Below are positions 44,911-59,114 of a stretch of DNA of 64,000 nt, piece by piece (the first letter of the stretch is position 1; each line of letters starts with the position of its first letter). The position numbers and the translations under genes are program-made. The notes under the pieces were generated by a model. The model ran no database searches, was not told where the DNA came from, and saw nothing but the letters and a program-made list of their open reading frames with translations. Location of the stretch: contig CAVZFC010000019.1 in the NCBI GenBank assembly GCA_963774445.1, positions 1,550,001 to 1,614,000 of the forward strand, written 5' to 3'. Source of the DNA: CAVUQH01 sp963774445. GTDB lineage: Bacteria > Myxococcota_A > Polyangia > Haliangiales > Haliangiaceae.

Positions 44911-46293
44911 CTACTTGGTGACCTGGTCGCCGGCAGCGCCGGGGATGGTGAGGATCTCGACCCGGTGCTCGGGGCCCAGGTATTTCTTGGCGACATCGAG
45001 CACCTTGGCCGGCGACGAGGTGCGCTCGCGGTCGAGGTCGGCGGTGATGAAGTCGGGGGTGCCGACGTAGTGGTTGTAGCGCTGCAGAGTCTCGGCCCGC
45101 GACAGCAGCGGCTCGAGTCCCCAGACGAAGCCCGACTCGGTGTTGGCGACCACGCGATCGAACTCGCGCTTGGTGATCGGCTGCGACCGGACCTTGGCCA
45201 GCTCCTCGTCGATGATCTTGCGGACCTTGTCGACGTCGGCGTCGCTGCGCAGCTGCACCGCGATGGTGAAGTAGCTCGACAGCTGCCGCGAGGCCTGGCC
45301 GCCGAAGACGCCCACCGCCAGCTGCTCCTCCAGCACCAGGCGCTTGTACAGGCGCCCGGTCTTGCTGGTCAGGGTGCCGGCCAGGATGTCCAGCTCGGAG
45401 TCGCCGGGGGCGAAGAAGGCGGGCGTGTTCCACGCGTACTGCAGCAGGCGCAGCTTGGCGAACGGATCCTTGATCGTCTTCTGCGTCGCCGCGACGATCG
45501 GCATCGGCACCTTGCGGTGGGCCGGGCGCGTGCTCTTGGGGAAGTCGCCGAACCACTTCTGGACCAGCTTCTTGCAGTTGGCCTTGTCGAAGTCGCCGGC
45601 GATGACCACGGTGGCGTTGGCCGGCACGTACCACGTCTTGTAGAAGCTCTTCACGTCGTCGAGCGTGGCGTGCTCGAGGTCGGTGTGCAGTCCGATGGTC
45701 ATGTACCGGTACGGGTGACCCTCGGGGTAGAGCGCCTCGGACAGCGCCGCGCGCGACTTGCCGTACGGCACGTTGTCGTAGTTCTGCCGGCGCTCGTTGC
45801 GCACCACCTCTTGCTGGTTGGCGAACTCCTTCTGGTTGATGATCAGGTAGCCCATCCGATCGCTCTCGAGCCACAGGGCGGTCTCGAGCTGATTGGACGG
45901 CACGACCTCGAAGTAGTTGGTGCGGTCGGTGGTGGTGCTGCCGTTCACCGTGCTGGCGCCGATGTTCTTGAGGATCTCGAAATGCTGATCCTCACCGACG
46001 TGCTTGGAGCCCTGAAACAGCATGTGCTCGAACAGGTGGGCAAAGCCGCTCTTGCCCGGCATCTCGTCGCCGCTGCCGACGTGGTACCAGACGTCGACGG
46101 CGACGATCGGCACCGAGTTGTCCTGGTGCAGCACGATCTCGACGCCGTTGGGCAGCGTGTAGCGCTCGAACGGAATCTTCGGATCTTGGTTTGGCTGGTG
46201 GTCTTGCGCGGACGCTGTACCGGCGGTGCCGAGCGCCGCGACGAGCAGCGCCAGCCCCAGGCCGCGCGCGCCGCGCATGCGGGGTTTCATCAT
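44911..46293 (-). CDS. M16-family zinc metallopeptidase, catalytic subunit
   Basis: The 460-residue product has a cleavable signal peptide (GTAGTASAQDH) and the inverted zinc motif HLFEH at residues 86-90 in SGFAHLFEHMLFQGS. The downstream glutamate region is EVVRNERRQNYDN. It starts at 46293 with GGGAG six bases before. It should degrade peptides in the periplasm, forming a heterodimer with the inactive partner encoded next. The Pro/Gln-rich first residues follow the signal directly; the chain is of usual M16B length. Confidence 0.92.
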   Translation of the reverse strand: MMKPRMRGARGLGLALLVAALGTAGTASAQDHQPNQDPKIPFERYTLPNGVEIVLHQDNSVPIVAVDVWYHVGSGDEMPGKSGFAHLFEHMLFQGSKHVGEDQHFEILKNIGASTVNGSTTTDRTNYFEVVPSNQLETALWLESDRMGYLIINQKEFANQQEVVRNERRQNYDNVPYGKSRAALSEALYPEGHPYRYMTIGLHTDLEHATLDDVKSFYKTWYVPANATVVIAGDFDKANCKKLVQKWFGDFPKSTRPAHRKVPMPIVAATQKTIKDPFAKLRLLQYAWNTPAFFAPGDSELDILAGTLTSKTGRLYKRLVLEEQLAVGVFGGQASRQLSSYFTIAVQLRSDADVDKVRKIIDEELAKVRSQPITKREFDRVVANTESGFVWGLEPLLSRAETLQRYNHYVGTPDFITADLDRERTSSPAKVLDVAKKYLGPEHRVEILTIPGAAGDQVTK

Positions 46294-46414
46294 CGTTTTC
46301 TCCCTTTTTTCGGCCCTCTGCGGGCAGGCGGGGACCGTAGCCGCGCAGCCGCGGGCTCACAACCCACACGGGCTCACTTTCGGCCAGCAGCGCGGTTTGC
46401 GCGGGTAGCGGTGC

Positions 46415-48232
<1,818 letters not shown>

Positions 48233-48300
48233 CGGTCCATTTTACGGTGCGCTGTAGCGCGAAGACAAACCCCGAATCACGGTATGATTCCAACGGGGAC

Positions 48301-50826
48301 ATGGATCCGATCCGCCTCGGAGACATCCTCGAGGGCAAGTACGAGATCGAGGGCACCCTGGGCGAGGGAGCCATGGGAGTCGTCTTCTCCGCGCGCCATC
48401 GCGGGTTGGGTAAGCGCGTCGCAATCAAGACGCTGCGGCCGGAAATTGCCCGCGATCCGGCGCTGATTGGCCGTTTCGAGCAAGAGGCTCGGGCGGCCAG
48501 TGCCATTGGCCACGACAACATCGTCGAGGTTTTCGACCTGGGTACCGCGCCGGGCGGCGCGCGCTACATGGTCATGGAATACCTGTCCGGCCAGAGCCTT
48601 GCCGAGCTGCTGCAACGGCAACCGGTCCAACCACCGGAGCTGGCGGTGGCAGTCCTGTCCCAGGTGCTTTCGGCGCTGCAAGCCGCCCACCGCCAGGGGA
48701 TCATCCACCGCGATCTGAAGCCGGAGAACATCTTCCTGGTGCGCGGCCAGGATGGGCAGCCCGGGCGGGTCAAGCTGCTCGACTTCGGCATCTCCAAGGT
48801 GCTGGACGAGATCGCCGACCCGCACATTGCCGGCGACACCGCGCAGCGGGCCACCCGTATCGGCACGGTTTTGGGCACACCTCTCTACATGTCGCCCGAG
48901 CAGGCCAGGGGTCTCCCGGAGATCGATCAGCGCACCGACCTCTGGTCGGTCGGCGTGGTGCTGTACGAGATGCTGGTCGGCAAGCCGCCCTTCGACGGCG
49001 CCAACTACAACCAGATCATGGGCGCCATCCTCGACGGCAAGCTGGTGCCGCCGCGGCAGCTCGAGCCGGCCGTCCCCGAGGCGCTGAACCAGCTCGTGGT
49101 CAAGGCGCTGGCGCAGGATGCGAACGCCCGCTTCCAGACGGCCGACGAGATGCGCAGCGCCCTGACGAGGGCGGCGACCGGGCGCGCTCCGGCGTCGGCG
49201 CCGACGCCCGCGGCCGGAGGCGGCTCGGGCGGGCTGGCCGACTCCGCCACCGGACTGGCGGCCGCGGCGACCGGCAGCAACGCCGAGCAAGAGGCGGCGA
49301 TGCTCAGCGCCCTCGACCGGCTGGGCGGGGCCGGCGCGGCGCCGGAGGTCTCGGCCGGCGTTTCGGCGCCCGCGGTCTCGGCCGGCGTCTCGGCGCCCGC
49401 GCTCGCGGCGGCTCACGGCGCCGACATCTTTGCCCCGCCCGCCGCCGAGGAAGAAGATCTCGCCCTCGACCTGGCGGTGGCCGCCCCCGAGCTGGCGCCG
49501 CGCCTGGCCGGCCGCGAGGCGGCGCGCCTCGCGGCCAAACGCCCCGCACCGTCCCCGGCGCCGCGAGCCCCCGACTCGGGCGCCCCGGCGCGGGCCGCGC
49601 GTTCGCGCGGGTCGGCGACCGCGGTGCGCGGACCGCTGATCACCGGCGGCGGCCTGGTCAAGCTGCTCCTGCTCTTGGCCGTGCTCGGCGCCGGCGGCGC
49701 GGCGGCCTACCGCTACGCCACCCGCGGCTACCTGCTGTCGCCGCCCGGCCCGCCGCCGGTCACTCTGGCACTCGAGATCGCGCCGGCCAACGCCAACGTG
49801 TTGGTCGACAAGCTGATCACCGACCGGCGCTCGGTAGAGCTGCGGCCAGGTCACCCGCGCGCGCTGCGGGTGATGGCGCTCGGACGGATCGCCGTCGACC
49901 AACCGCTGGTCGCCCCCGCCGGCGGTGCGGCGCCGGCGCCGCTGAAGATCTATTTGCGCCACCGCGTGCCGCTCCTCACCCGGATCGTGGCGCCCGCGCG
50001 GGCCGACGGCGGCGCCAACGCCGCGGACAGGGCGACTGACGCCGCAATCGAGGCCGCCCTGTCCAAGCTCGAGCGCGTCGCCGGCTGCGTCCGGCCGCTG
50101 GGCGAGGCGCTCGGCGACACCCGCGAGGCCTACCTGGGGACGACCCACGGCAAAGCGTCGGCGATCCGGCCCGGCCAGATTCCCAAGGTGGTGGCGCTGC
50201 CGATCGACGCGCTGACCGCCTGCCGCATGGCGGCGCGGAGCGCCCCGGTCGAGCAGCCGGCGATGCCGGCGATCGATGCCGACCTGGGCGCCATGGTCAC
50301 CGCGGTCGACGAGCTGCGCACCACGCTGGACGAGGTCGGCCAGTACTACACCGACGAGCGCTATCGCAACGACCACCTGCGCTGGGGGCGCAAGATGCAC
50401 GCGATCATCGTCGCCAGGCTCGCGCAGGCCAGCGCCGTGGTCAACCGGATCGCCGCTGCCACCGCCGACCGCCGCGCCTTCTGGCTGCAGCGCGAGCTCG
50501 ACCGGGTGGGCGCGGCCGAGGGCAAGGGCGTCCACTACCAGCTCCGCCGCCTGGCGCTGGCGTCGCAGCTCTGGGTCGGCGCGCTCGTGCGCGGCGCGGC
50601 GCCCGCCGACCTCGCGGCCGCCGCCGAGGCGATGGCCGAGGCCTATCACGCGGCCGGCGACTACCTGTCCGCCCACCAGGAGGAGGCCCAGGCCGTCGAC
50701 GGCGGCGGCATCTTCTTGACGGCGTGCAAACCGCTGGTCGATCTGGCCGCGCACCCCGCTGACCCCGCGCGCGCGCTCGAGCTCGGCAACGCCGCCGTCG
50801 CCGACTTCAACTCCATGGTGCTGTGA
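48301..50826 (+). CDS. Transmembrane Ser/Thr protein kinase with DUF3829-like C-terminus
   Basis: The 841-residue product has an N-terminal kinase domain: GEGAMG at 21-26, Lys43, HRDLKPEN (about 136) and DFGISK (about 161). A long Ala/Pro-rich linker leads to one membrane helix near 450-472 (LVKLLLLLAVLGAGGAAAY). Then come a PEGA-like beta segment (ALEIAPANANVLVDKL, ELRPGHPRALRVMAL) and a helical region resembling DUF3829. The linker includes an imperfect repeat, VSAGVSAPAVSAGVSAPA. Outside the membrane the C-terminal part could sense a periplasmic signal. It lies three bases above the SpoIIE gene, so kinase and phosphatase are probably made together. Confidence 0.88.
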   Translation: MDPIRLGDILEGKYEIEGTLGEGAMGVVFSARHRGLGKRVAIKTLRPEIARDPALIGRFEQEARAASAIGHDNIVEVFDLGTAPGGARYMVMEYLSGQSLAELLQRQPVQPPELAVAVLSQVLSALQAAHRQGIIHRDLKPENIFLVRGQDGQPGRVKLLDFGISKVLDEIADPHIAGDTAQRATRIGTVLGTPLYMSPEQARGLPEIDQRTDLWSVGVVLYEMLVGKPPFDGANYNQIMGAILDGKLVPPRQLEPAVPEALNQLVVKALAQDANARFQTADEMRSALTRAATGRAPASAPTPAAGGGSGGLADSATGLAAAATGSNAEQEAAMLSALDRLGGAGAAPEVSAGVSAPAVSAGVSAPALAAAHGADIFAPPAAEEEDLALDLAVAAPELAPRLAGREAARLAAKRPAPSPAPRAPDSGAPARAARSRGSATAVRGPLITGGGLVKLLLLLAVLGAGGAAAYRYATRGYLLSPPGPPPVTLALEIAPANANVLVDKLITDRRSVELRPGHPRALRVMALGRIAVDQPLVAPAGGAAPAPLKIYLRHRVPLLTRIVAPARADGGANAADRATDAAIEAALSKLERVAGCVRPLGEALGDTREAYLGTTHGKASAIRPGQIPKVVALPIDALTACRMAARSAPVEQPAMPAIDADLGAMVTAVDELRTTLDEVGQYYTDERYRNDHLRWGRKMHAIIVARLAQASAVVNRIAAATADRRAFWLQRELDRVGAAEGKGVHYQLRRLALASQLWVGALVRGAAPADLAAAAEAMAEAYHAAGDYLSAHQEEAQAVDGGGIFLTACKPLVDLAAHPADPARALELGNAAVADFNSMVL

Positions 50827-50829
50827 CTC

Positions 50830-53010
50830 GTGGATGCCCTCTTCGACAGCGCCAGCTACTCCCTGAACCTGCTCAGCCTGCCGTTCGCCTGTGCCACGCT
50901 GGCCGTCTTCGTGGTCATGCTGTACGTGGTGTTCACGGCCGGGGCGCCACTTCTGCGCGGCGCCCTGCTGATCGTCGCCATCGGCCTGCTGCCGTTCCCT
51001 GCCGGCCTGATGATCATCGGCTCGACCAACGATCCAAAGGCAGCCGAGCTGCTCAGCCGCGCGGCCATCTGCCTGCTGCCGCTGTCGTCGGCCGGCGCGA
51101 TGGTCTTCCTCCTGGCGCTGGTCGGCAGGCTGGCTCGCCATCGGACGCTGGTCGTGGTCGCGTTCGCCACGTCGCTGGTGAGCGCGCCGGTCACCCTGTT
51201 CACGCCACTGGTCATCAACGGTGCGTGGCGCACGCCGGTTGGCCTGTACTACTTCCTGGTTCCGCTCAGCGGCATCGCGCAGCTACAGATCACGCAGATC
51301 GGCAGCTGGGTCGGCATCGGCCTGGTCGTCGTGATCCGGCACATCCGCCAGGAGCCGAACTCCGCGCGGCGACGCCAGCTGCGCGGCTCGGTCATCGCCT
51401 TCTCGCTTTGCTTGGCCGGTCTCCTCGACGTGCCGCTGGGCTACAGAGTCGGCTGGTTCCCGGTGTCGTGGCTGGCGCTGACCCTGGGCCTGTCGCTGGC
51501 GCTGCGCCTGCTGGTGGTCGACGATCTGATCCGCGCGCGCGCCCTCGACCGCCGGGTCTTCTGGGGCCTGGGCTACCTCGCCGCGCTGAGCCTCGGGCTC
51601 TGGCTGGCGCTGCGCGCCATCGGCCCGACCGTGCCGCTATGGGTGCAGCTGGGCGTCGTCGTCATCGTCTTCGTCATCATGCGCGTAGGCGTGTCGCTGG
51701 TCCGGGTCATCGACCGCCCGCGCGGCCGCCACACGCGCACGCCGCTCGAGCGTGCGCTCGAACGCTACGCCCACCGCGTGCAGAGCCTGCGCGACCAGCA
51801 GCAGATCGGCGAGGCCACCGTGGAGCTGCTCGAGCTGGGCGTCGGCTGCGAGCGGATCGAGTTCTTGATCCCGTCGCCCGACGACTACTCGTGGGAGCGC
51901 CTCGACGGCGAGACCCTGCCCGAACTAGAGACCCCCGACCCGCTGCTCCTGGTCTGGCTGCAGCAGCACGACCGGCCGATCTTGCGCGACGACCTGGCGA
52001 CCATGCGCCTGGGCGACCTGCGCGCGCCGCTGGATCGCCTCTACCAAGCCCACGCCGCCGACGTGATCGTGCCGCTGGTCAACCGCGACGAGGTCGTCGG
52101 AATGATCGCCCTGGGCGCGCCCGACGACGGCCGCGGCTATCGCCAGGAAGAGGTGCATTTCCTCGAGCGCCTGCAAGAACACGCCGCCGCCGCCCTCGTC
52201 TACGCCCGCATGCACCGCGAGGCCACCGAGCGCGTCGAGGTCGACAAGGAGGTGGGCCTGGCCGCCGCCGTCCAGCGCGCCTTCGTCCCCGGCTCCGAGG
52301 TCATCGAACGCGGCGACGTCGTCGTCGCCGGCATCTACGAGCCGGCCTCCCGCTGCGGCGGCGACTGGTGGTCGGTCCACCAGCTCGAGCATGGCCGCGT
52401 TCTGGTGCTCATCGGTGACGTCACCGGCCACGGCGTCGCCGCCGCCATGGTCACCGCCGCCGCCAAGGGCTGCTACGACGTCGCTCAGCGCCTGATGCGC
52501 GAAGAGGTCAACCTCGTCCGCCTGCTCGGCCTCCTGGACGCCTCCGTGCGCCGCGCCGGCGGCTCGCAGTTCTACATGACCTGCTTCGCCACCCTGCTGG
52601 ACCCGCAGGCCGGCAAAGTCCGCTTCGCCAACGCCGGCCACGTCGTGCCCTACGTCTGCCGGCCGTCGGAGACCGGCATGGAGCTCGACGTCCTGGCCGC
52701 CCGCGGCGATCCCCTCGGCGCCGGCAACCCCAAGAACTACGTTCAGCACGAGACCGACCTCGTTCCCGGCGATCTGTTCGTCTGGTACACCGACGGCCTG
52801 GTCGAGTGCGCCAACCCCCGTCGCGAACAGTTTGGCGACCGCCGCATGCAGCGCATGCTGCGCCGCCTCGACCGCGAGGTCACCGACGTCGCCGCCGTCC
52901 GCGACCACGTCGTCCGCGCCGCCGTCGCCTTCCAAGAAGGCCAGCCTCCCGACGATGACATCACCCTGGTGGTGGGTAGAATTACCGCGCCGGCTCGCGC
53001 TGCCAGCTGA
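50830..53010 (+). CDS. Membrane-bound SpoIIE-type PP2C phosphatase with GAF-like domain
   Basis: The 726-residue product starts with GTG at 50830. Seven or eight hydrophobic segments span about 15-300, followed by a GAF-like region (LLVWLQQHDRPILRDD, ADVIVPLVNRDEVVGMIALG). The C-terminal SpoIIE/RsbU phosphatase domain has the metal-binding Asp motifs: CGGDWWS, LIGDVTGHGVAAAM, DLFVWYTDGLVEC and DDDITLVVG. Such phosphatases remove phosphate from STAS anti-anti-sigma factors in response to signals. A STAS/RsbW pair is 37 kb away (13380-14280); a functional link is possible but not shown. Confidence 0.9.
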   Translation: MDALFDSASYSLNLLSLPFACATLAVFVVMLYVVFTAGAPLLRGALLIVAIGLLPFPAGLMIIGSTNDPKAAELLSRAAICLLPLSSAGAMVFLLALVGRLARHRTLVVVAFATSLVSAPVTLFTPLVINGAWRTPVGLYYFLVPLSGIAQLQITQIGSWVGIGLVVVIRHIRQEPNSARRRQLRGSVIAFSLCLAGLLDVPLGYRVGWFPVSWLALTLGLSLALRLLVVDDLIRARALDRRVFWGLGYLAALSLGLWLALRAIGPTVPLWVQLGVVVIVFVIMRVGVSLVRVIDRPRGRHTRTPLERALERYAHRVQSLRDQQQIGEATVELLELGVGCERIEFLIPSPDDYSWERLDGETLPELETPDPLLLVWLQQHDRPILRDDLATMRLGDLRAPLDRLYQAHAADVIVPLVNRDEVVGMIALGAPDDGRGYRQEEVHFLERLQEHAAAALVYARMHREATERVEVDKEVGLAAAVQRAFVPGSEVIERGDVVVAGIYEPASRCGGDWWSVHQLEHGRVLVLIGDVTGHGVAAAMVTAAAKGCYDVAQRLMREEVNLVRLLGLLDASVRRAGGSQFYMTCFATLLDPQAGKVRFANAGHVVPYVCRPSETGMELDVLAARGDPLGAGNPKNYVQHETDLVPGDLFVWYTDGLVECANPRREQFGDRRMQRMLRRLDREVTDVAAVRDHVVRAAVAFQEGQPPDDDITLVVGRITAPARAAS

Positions 53011-53035
53011 ACCGGTCCTTTCACCTCGGCGTCCC

Positions 53036-53776
53036 GTGAAGCTCCGCCTACTCACCTACAACGTCCACAAGTGCATCGGTGGTGTCGACCGCCGCTACGA
53101 CCCCGAGCGCATCCGCGCCACCATCGCTCACTACGAGCCCGATGTGGTCTGCCTGCAAGAGGTCGACCACCTGGCGCGGCGCTCCAACATCGACAGCCAG
53201 GTCGATCTGCTCGGCGATCTGCTGGGGATGCGCCATCGGACCTGGTTCCCCAACGTCCGCGTCCGCGGCGGCGGCCAGTACGGCAACGCCATCCTCAGTC
53301 GGTTCCCGGTGACCGAGACCGCCAACATCGACCTGACCGTGCCGCCCAAGAAGCGGCGCAGCGTGCTCCACGCCCGCTACCGCGTGCGCATGCCCGGCGC
53401 CCGTGGCCGCCACACGCGCACCGTCCACGTCTACAACATGCACCTGGGCCTGTCCGGCATCGAGCGCAAGCTGCAGCTGCGCAAGTTCTTCGACAGCGAC
53501 CCTTTCGTCGGCCTCCACACCGACACCCCCATCATCGTTTGCGGCGACCTCAACGACGTCTGGGGCACCCTCGGTCCCAAGCTGTTCCGCCCGGCCGGCT
53601 TCCGCGGCATCGGCCGCCCCCTGCGCACCTTCCCCGCCTACGCCCCCGTCCGCGCCCTCGACGGCGTCTACGTCCGGGGCGACGCCCACATCACCAACGC
53701 GCAGCGGGGCCGCGTCGAAATCGCGAAGCGCGCGTCTGACCATCTGCCGCTGATTGCGGACCTGGACATCGGCTGA
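53036..53776 (+). CDS. Endonuclease/exonuclease/phosphatase-family hydrolase
   Basis: The 246-residue product has the complete EEP set: LLTYNVHKCIGG, VVCLQEVDH, GGQYGNAILSRFPV, VHVYNMHLGLSG, CGDLNDVW and RASDHLPLIADL. These supply the metal and catalytic residues of Mg-dependent phosphodiesterases. There is no signal peptide, so it acts in the cytoplasm unless secreted by another route. The start is the GTG at 53036, 25 bases after the SpoIIE stop, which makes it the third gene of the kinase-phosphatase operon. Substrate could be DNA, a phospholipid or a nucleotide. Confidence 0.86.
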   Translation: MKLRLLTYNVHKCIGGVDRRYDPERIRATIAHYEPDVVCLQEVDHLARRSNIDSQVDLLGDLLGMRHRTWFPNVRVRGGGQYGNAILSRFPVTETANIDLTVPPKKRRSVLHARYRVRMPGARGRHTRTVHVYNMHLGLSGIERKLQLRKFFDSDPFVGLHTDTPIIVCGDLNDVWGTLGPKLFRPAGFRGIGRPLRTFPAYAPVRALDGVYVRGDAHITNAQRGRVEIAKRASDHLPLIADLDIG

Positions 53777-53796
53777 GCAGGCCAGGGACCTGTAGC

Positions 53797-53844
53797 ATGA
53801 CCGCCATGGAGATCACCATCCACCAGACAGGCGAGATCCGCTGA
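53797..53844 (+). pseudogene. Remnant of a VOC/glyoxalase-family gene start (15 codons)
   Basis: The tiny frame reads MTAMEITIHQTGEIR and stops two bases before the UvrA-like gene. MEITIH is how a group of actinobacterial VOC-family proteins begins, and those genes sit next to UvrA-like genes closely similar to the following one. The rest of the VOC domain is absent. I read this as a scar of a transferred two-gene cassette; a chance leader peptide is the alternative. Confidence 0.35.
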
Positions 53845-53845
53845 G

Positions 53846-56233
<2,388 letters not shown>

Positions 56234-56301
56234 CCGACCGCTCCCGAAGCGTCCCTTTGGCCTGGCTCCAGCTCGGTCCTTGTGGTCTGCTTCCGGCGCC
56301 T

Positions 56302-57852
56302 ATGCGAACACTACGCCAACCTCGGTCTTCCCGGCTCTCATGCCGAGCCATCTGCGCAAGCGCAGTCCTACTGGCGAGCGCTCTCGTGGGCTGCGGCCAT
56401 GTCAAGGAAGCCGACGACGCGTCGCCGCCTACAGATGATGCATCCACGGCCAGTGACGGACCCGCCTGCACCCCGACCGGAGTGGACGCGCCCGACGACA
56501 TGTTCCAAGACGTCAACTGCGACGGGATCGACGGCGACGCGAGCGACGCGGTGTTCGTCGATCCGATCAACGGTGACGACGCGAACGACGGCTCGCAAGC
56601 CCAACCCAAGGCACATCTGCTCGGCTCCGGCGGAGCATTCAAGAAGGCGTTGGCGGCTGGCAAACACCACATCTTCGTCTCCACCGGGACGCTGTCAGAG
56701 AGCGCGACGGTGGTGGTCCCCGACGGCATCTCGGTGTGGGGCGGCTACGACGCCGCGCAGGGGTGGACGCGTTCGGACGCCATCGCGCACCCGGTGGTCC
56801 AGGTCGCCGATCCCGTCGGCGTCCGATTCGAGACCACGGCCACGCCGATGACCTGGGATCGTGTCAACGTCCAGGCGGCCGACGCCACCGCTGCGGGTGC
56901 GTCGTCCTACGGCATGTTCATGGTGTCGACGACCAACGATCTCGTGGTCTCGAGCTCCACCGTCACCGCGGGAAACGGCGCCCCCGGAACCGACTCGCAG
57001 GCGCCCGCTGCTCCGGTGACTCCGATGGCTGCCAACGGCGGCATCGGTAGCGGCGCGTACACGGCGACCTGCTGCGTCTCGGTCATCTCCGACACCTGCG
57101 TGTCCGGTCAGCCCGGACAGAACGCGTGTGCGTTCGCCGGCGGTCTCGGCGAACATTGTGGCGACGGCAATGGCAACGCAACGGCTGGCGGGGGACCGAA
57201 CGGAGGGGCTGCGGGAGGCATCGGCGAGCAGGGCAAACCCGGCGGCGTGGGCACCGCCGGCCAGGACGCGACCATGCCGACCGTGGCGTTCGGCACCAGC
57301 ACCGTCAACGGCTACCTCCCCGCGCAAGGGACGGTCGGTCAGGCGGGCGCCGGCGGGTCCGGCGGCGGCGGCGGCGGCCTGGACTATTCGGGCTCCTGCG
57401 CGTGCAATACCGTGATCTCGATTCCCGCTGGACACGGCGGCGGCGCGGGCGGTTGCGGCGGCCCCCCGGCGACGGTCGCCGGCGGGGGCGGCGGATCGTT
57501 CGCACTGTACCTCTTCAATTCCAGCCCCAAGCTCGACCGCGTGACGCTGGACTCGAGCGTGGGCGGCACAGGCGGCAAGGGCGTGGGCGGTGGGTCGGGC
57601 GGACAGGGCGGCATCGGCGGCGGGCAACCGACCGCTAGCGTCGCGGGTGGCAACGGCGGCCCGGGCGGACGCGGCGGCACGTCGAGCGGCGGCCCGGGCG
57701 GACCGTCGATCTGCCTCGAGCGGGCTGGCACCTCGACGCCGGTGCAAGTGACGACCCCGAGCTGCCAGCTCGGCACCGCGGGCCAGGGCGGCGCCTCCGG
57801 GAACTCGACCATCAACGGGGTGGCCGGCCTGCAAACAGCAACGCACCCGTAG
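56302..57852 (+). CDS. Second glycine-rich surface lipoprotein
   Basis: The 516-residue product starts at the ATG at 56302. The lipobox is SALVGCGHVKE, followed by an Asp/Ser-rich linker and GDGIDGDASDAVFVDPINGDD-like residues. A DUF1565-like/beta-helix part (VFVDPINGDDANDGSQ, HHIFVSTGTLSESATVVVPDG, SVWGGYD) precedes Gly-rich blocks from about residue 270 (GGGGGLDYSG, GGGAGGCGGPP, GGNGGPGGRGG). Several Cys (TCCVSVISDTCVSG, CACN) may form disulfides. It is a design relative of the 17714-19126 protein. The role is unknown; surface display is likely. Confidence 0.78.
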   Translation: MRTLRQPRSSRLSCRAICASAVLLASALVGCGHVKEADDASPPTDDASTASDGPACTPTGVDAPDDMFQDVNCDGIDGDASDAVFVDPINGDDANDGSQAQPKAHLLGSGGAFKKALAAGKHHIFVSTGTLSESATVVVPDGISVWGGYDAAQGWTRSDAIAHPVVQVADPVGVRFETTATPMTWDRVNVQAADATAAGASSYGMFMVSTTNDLVVSSSTVTAGNGAPGTDSQAPAAPVTPMAANGGIGSGAYTATCCVSVISDTCVSGQPGQNACAFAGGLGEHCGDGNGNATAGGGPNGGAAGGIGEQGKPGGVGTAGQDATMPTVAFGTSTVNGYLPAQGTVGQAGAGGSGGGGGGLDYSGSCACNTVISIPAGHGGGAGGCGGPPATVAGGGGGSFALYLFNSSPKLDRVTLDSSVGGTGGKGVGGGSGGQGGIGGGQPTASVAGGNGGPGGRGGTSSGGPGGPSICLERAGTSTPVQVTTPSCQLGTAGQGGASGNSTINGVAGLQTATHP

Positions 57853-57892
57853 CAGCCAGACGCCCGACCGAGGCGGTCGGGCGTCCGGCTGC
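57852..57892. terminator. Long GC-rich hairpin between convergent genes
   Basis: GCAGCC-A-GACGCCCGACC pairs with GGTCGGGCGTC-C-GGCTGC around GAGGC, an 18-base stem with one mismatch. It begins at the last base of the Gly-rich lipoprotein stop. No T-run is present on either side, but the stem's strength and position between convergent genes favour a terminator. Confidence 0.65.
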
Positions 57893-57963
57893 CTGGTCGG
57901 CCTGGGGCACGAGCATGTTCACCAGTCGCGCCGGGGTTCGGCCCCCCGCGCTCGTCAGCCAGC

Positions 57964-59058
57964 TCACGCGGCCGGCCGTTCGCGCTCGAGCTCGGCGCGG
58001 AAGCGCGGCAACGACGCCGGGTGGTTCTGCTGGATCCACGTGACCAGGCGCTCGCGCACCCGGCAGCGCAGGTTCCAGCTCGTACCCGAGTCGACCGAGC
58101 TCATCAGCGCGCGCAGCTCCACGTGGCGGTCGGTGGCGTCGGTGACCTGCAGGCCGCTCACCTCGCCGTCCCACAGATCTCTGGACTCGTCCAGGATGCG
58201 CTCCAGCTCGGCGCGGACCTCCTCGACCGGGATGGTGTAATCGGCGTAGACGAACACGGTGCCGAGGATCTCGGCGGAGGTGCGCGTCCAGTTCTGGAAC
58301 GGCTTTTCGATGAACTGGCTGATCGGAACTACCAGCCGGCGCAGGTCCCATATGCGCACGACCACGTAGGTGAGCCGGATCTCCTCGATGCGCCCCCACT
58401 CGCCCTCGACAACGACCACGTCGTCGACCCGGATGGGCTGCGTGAGCGCGACCTGAATGCCGGCGATCACGGTGGCGATGCTGCGCTGGGCCGCGAACCC
58501 GACGACCACGCCGGCGATGCCGGCCGAGGCCAGGAGGGTGACGCCGAACTGTCTCACCGCGTCGAATGTCAGCAGCGCGAACGAGACGGTGAGCAGCAGC
58601 AGCGTGAAGTGAGCGAGGTTGCGGAACCCGCTCATCTGGGTGATCACAGAGCGCGCCTTCAGGTTGTCCTCGCTGTGCAGGTCGTAGCGCGTCGCTACCA
58701 CGTCTTGAACCACCAGCACGGCGCGCATCGCCAGCCAACCCGCGCACGCGATCACGCCGATGAGGGTGGCGTGCTCGAGGAATCCGGCCGTGCTCGCTGG
58801 CAGGTGCGTGGCGGGCAGCACGGCGCGCGCCGCGAGCAGGGGCATCAGCCATCGCACCGGGCCGGGCACGTATTTGGCCACGGCGTCGTCGAGCTTGGTG
58901 TCCGTGCGCCGCGACCAGCGGGTGAGCAGGCGCAGGAGAAGAAAGGAGACGATCGCGCCCAATAGCGCCGCGACCGCGACCAATCCGATGGACCAGGCGT
59001 AGTCGGCCCACCCGAAGCCAGAGAACTCGTCGAACCATTCACTGAGTGCTTGGGGCAT
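57964..59058 (-). CDS. MscS-family mechanosensitive channel
   Basis: The 364-residue product has about five hydrophobic segments. The pore-lining helix TM3 region is TLLASAGIAGVVVGFAAQRSIATVIAGIQVAL, followed by the beta-domain start TQPIRVDDVVVVEGEWGRIEEI. The C-terminal part (VRIWDLRRLVVPISQFIEKPFQNWTRTS) is also usual for MscS proteins of medium length. It should release osmolytes on hypo-osmotic shock; a solute-specific export role is known for some relatives. It starts with ATG at 59058. Confidence 0.9.
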   Translation of the reverse strand: MPQALSEWFDEFSGFGWADYAWSIGLVAVAALLGAIVSFLLLRLLTRWSRRTDTKLDDAVAKYVPGPVRWLMPLLAARAVLPATHLPASTAGFLEHATLIGVIACAGWLAMRAVLVVQDVVATRYDLHSEDNLKARSVITQMSGFRNLAHFTLLLLTVSFALLTFDAVRQFGVTLLASAGIAGVVVGFAAQRSIATVIAGIQVALTQPIRVDDVVVVEGEWGRIEEIRLTYVVVRIWDLRRLVVPISQFIEKPFQNWTRTSAEILGTVFVYADYTIPVEEVRAELERILDESRDLWDGEVSGLQVTDATDRHVELRALMSSVDSGTSWNLRCRVRERLVTWIQQNHPASLPRFRAELERERPAA

Positions 59059-59114
59059 GCACGCGAGCGTAGCGCGGCCGGGCCAGCGCGGCGCGTGGTT
59101 GCGCTCCCGCGGTC

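Noticed and set aside
48277..51141. Minus-strand open frame of 954 codons
   Set aside because: It is antisense to the kinase with intact catalytic motifs; no recognisable domain.
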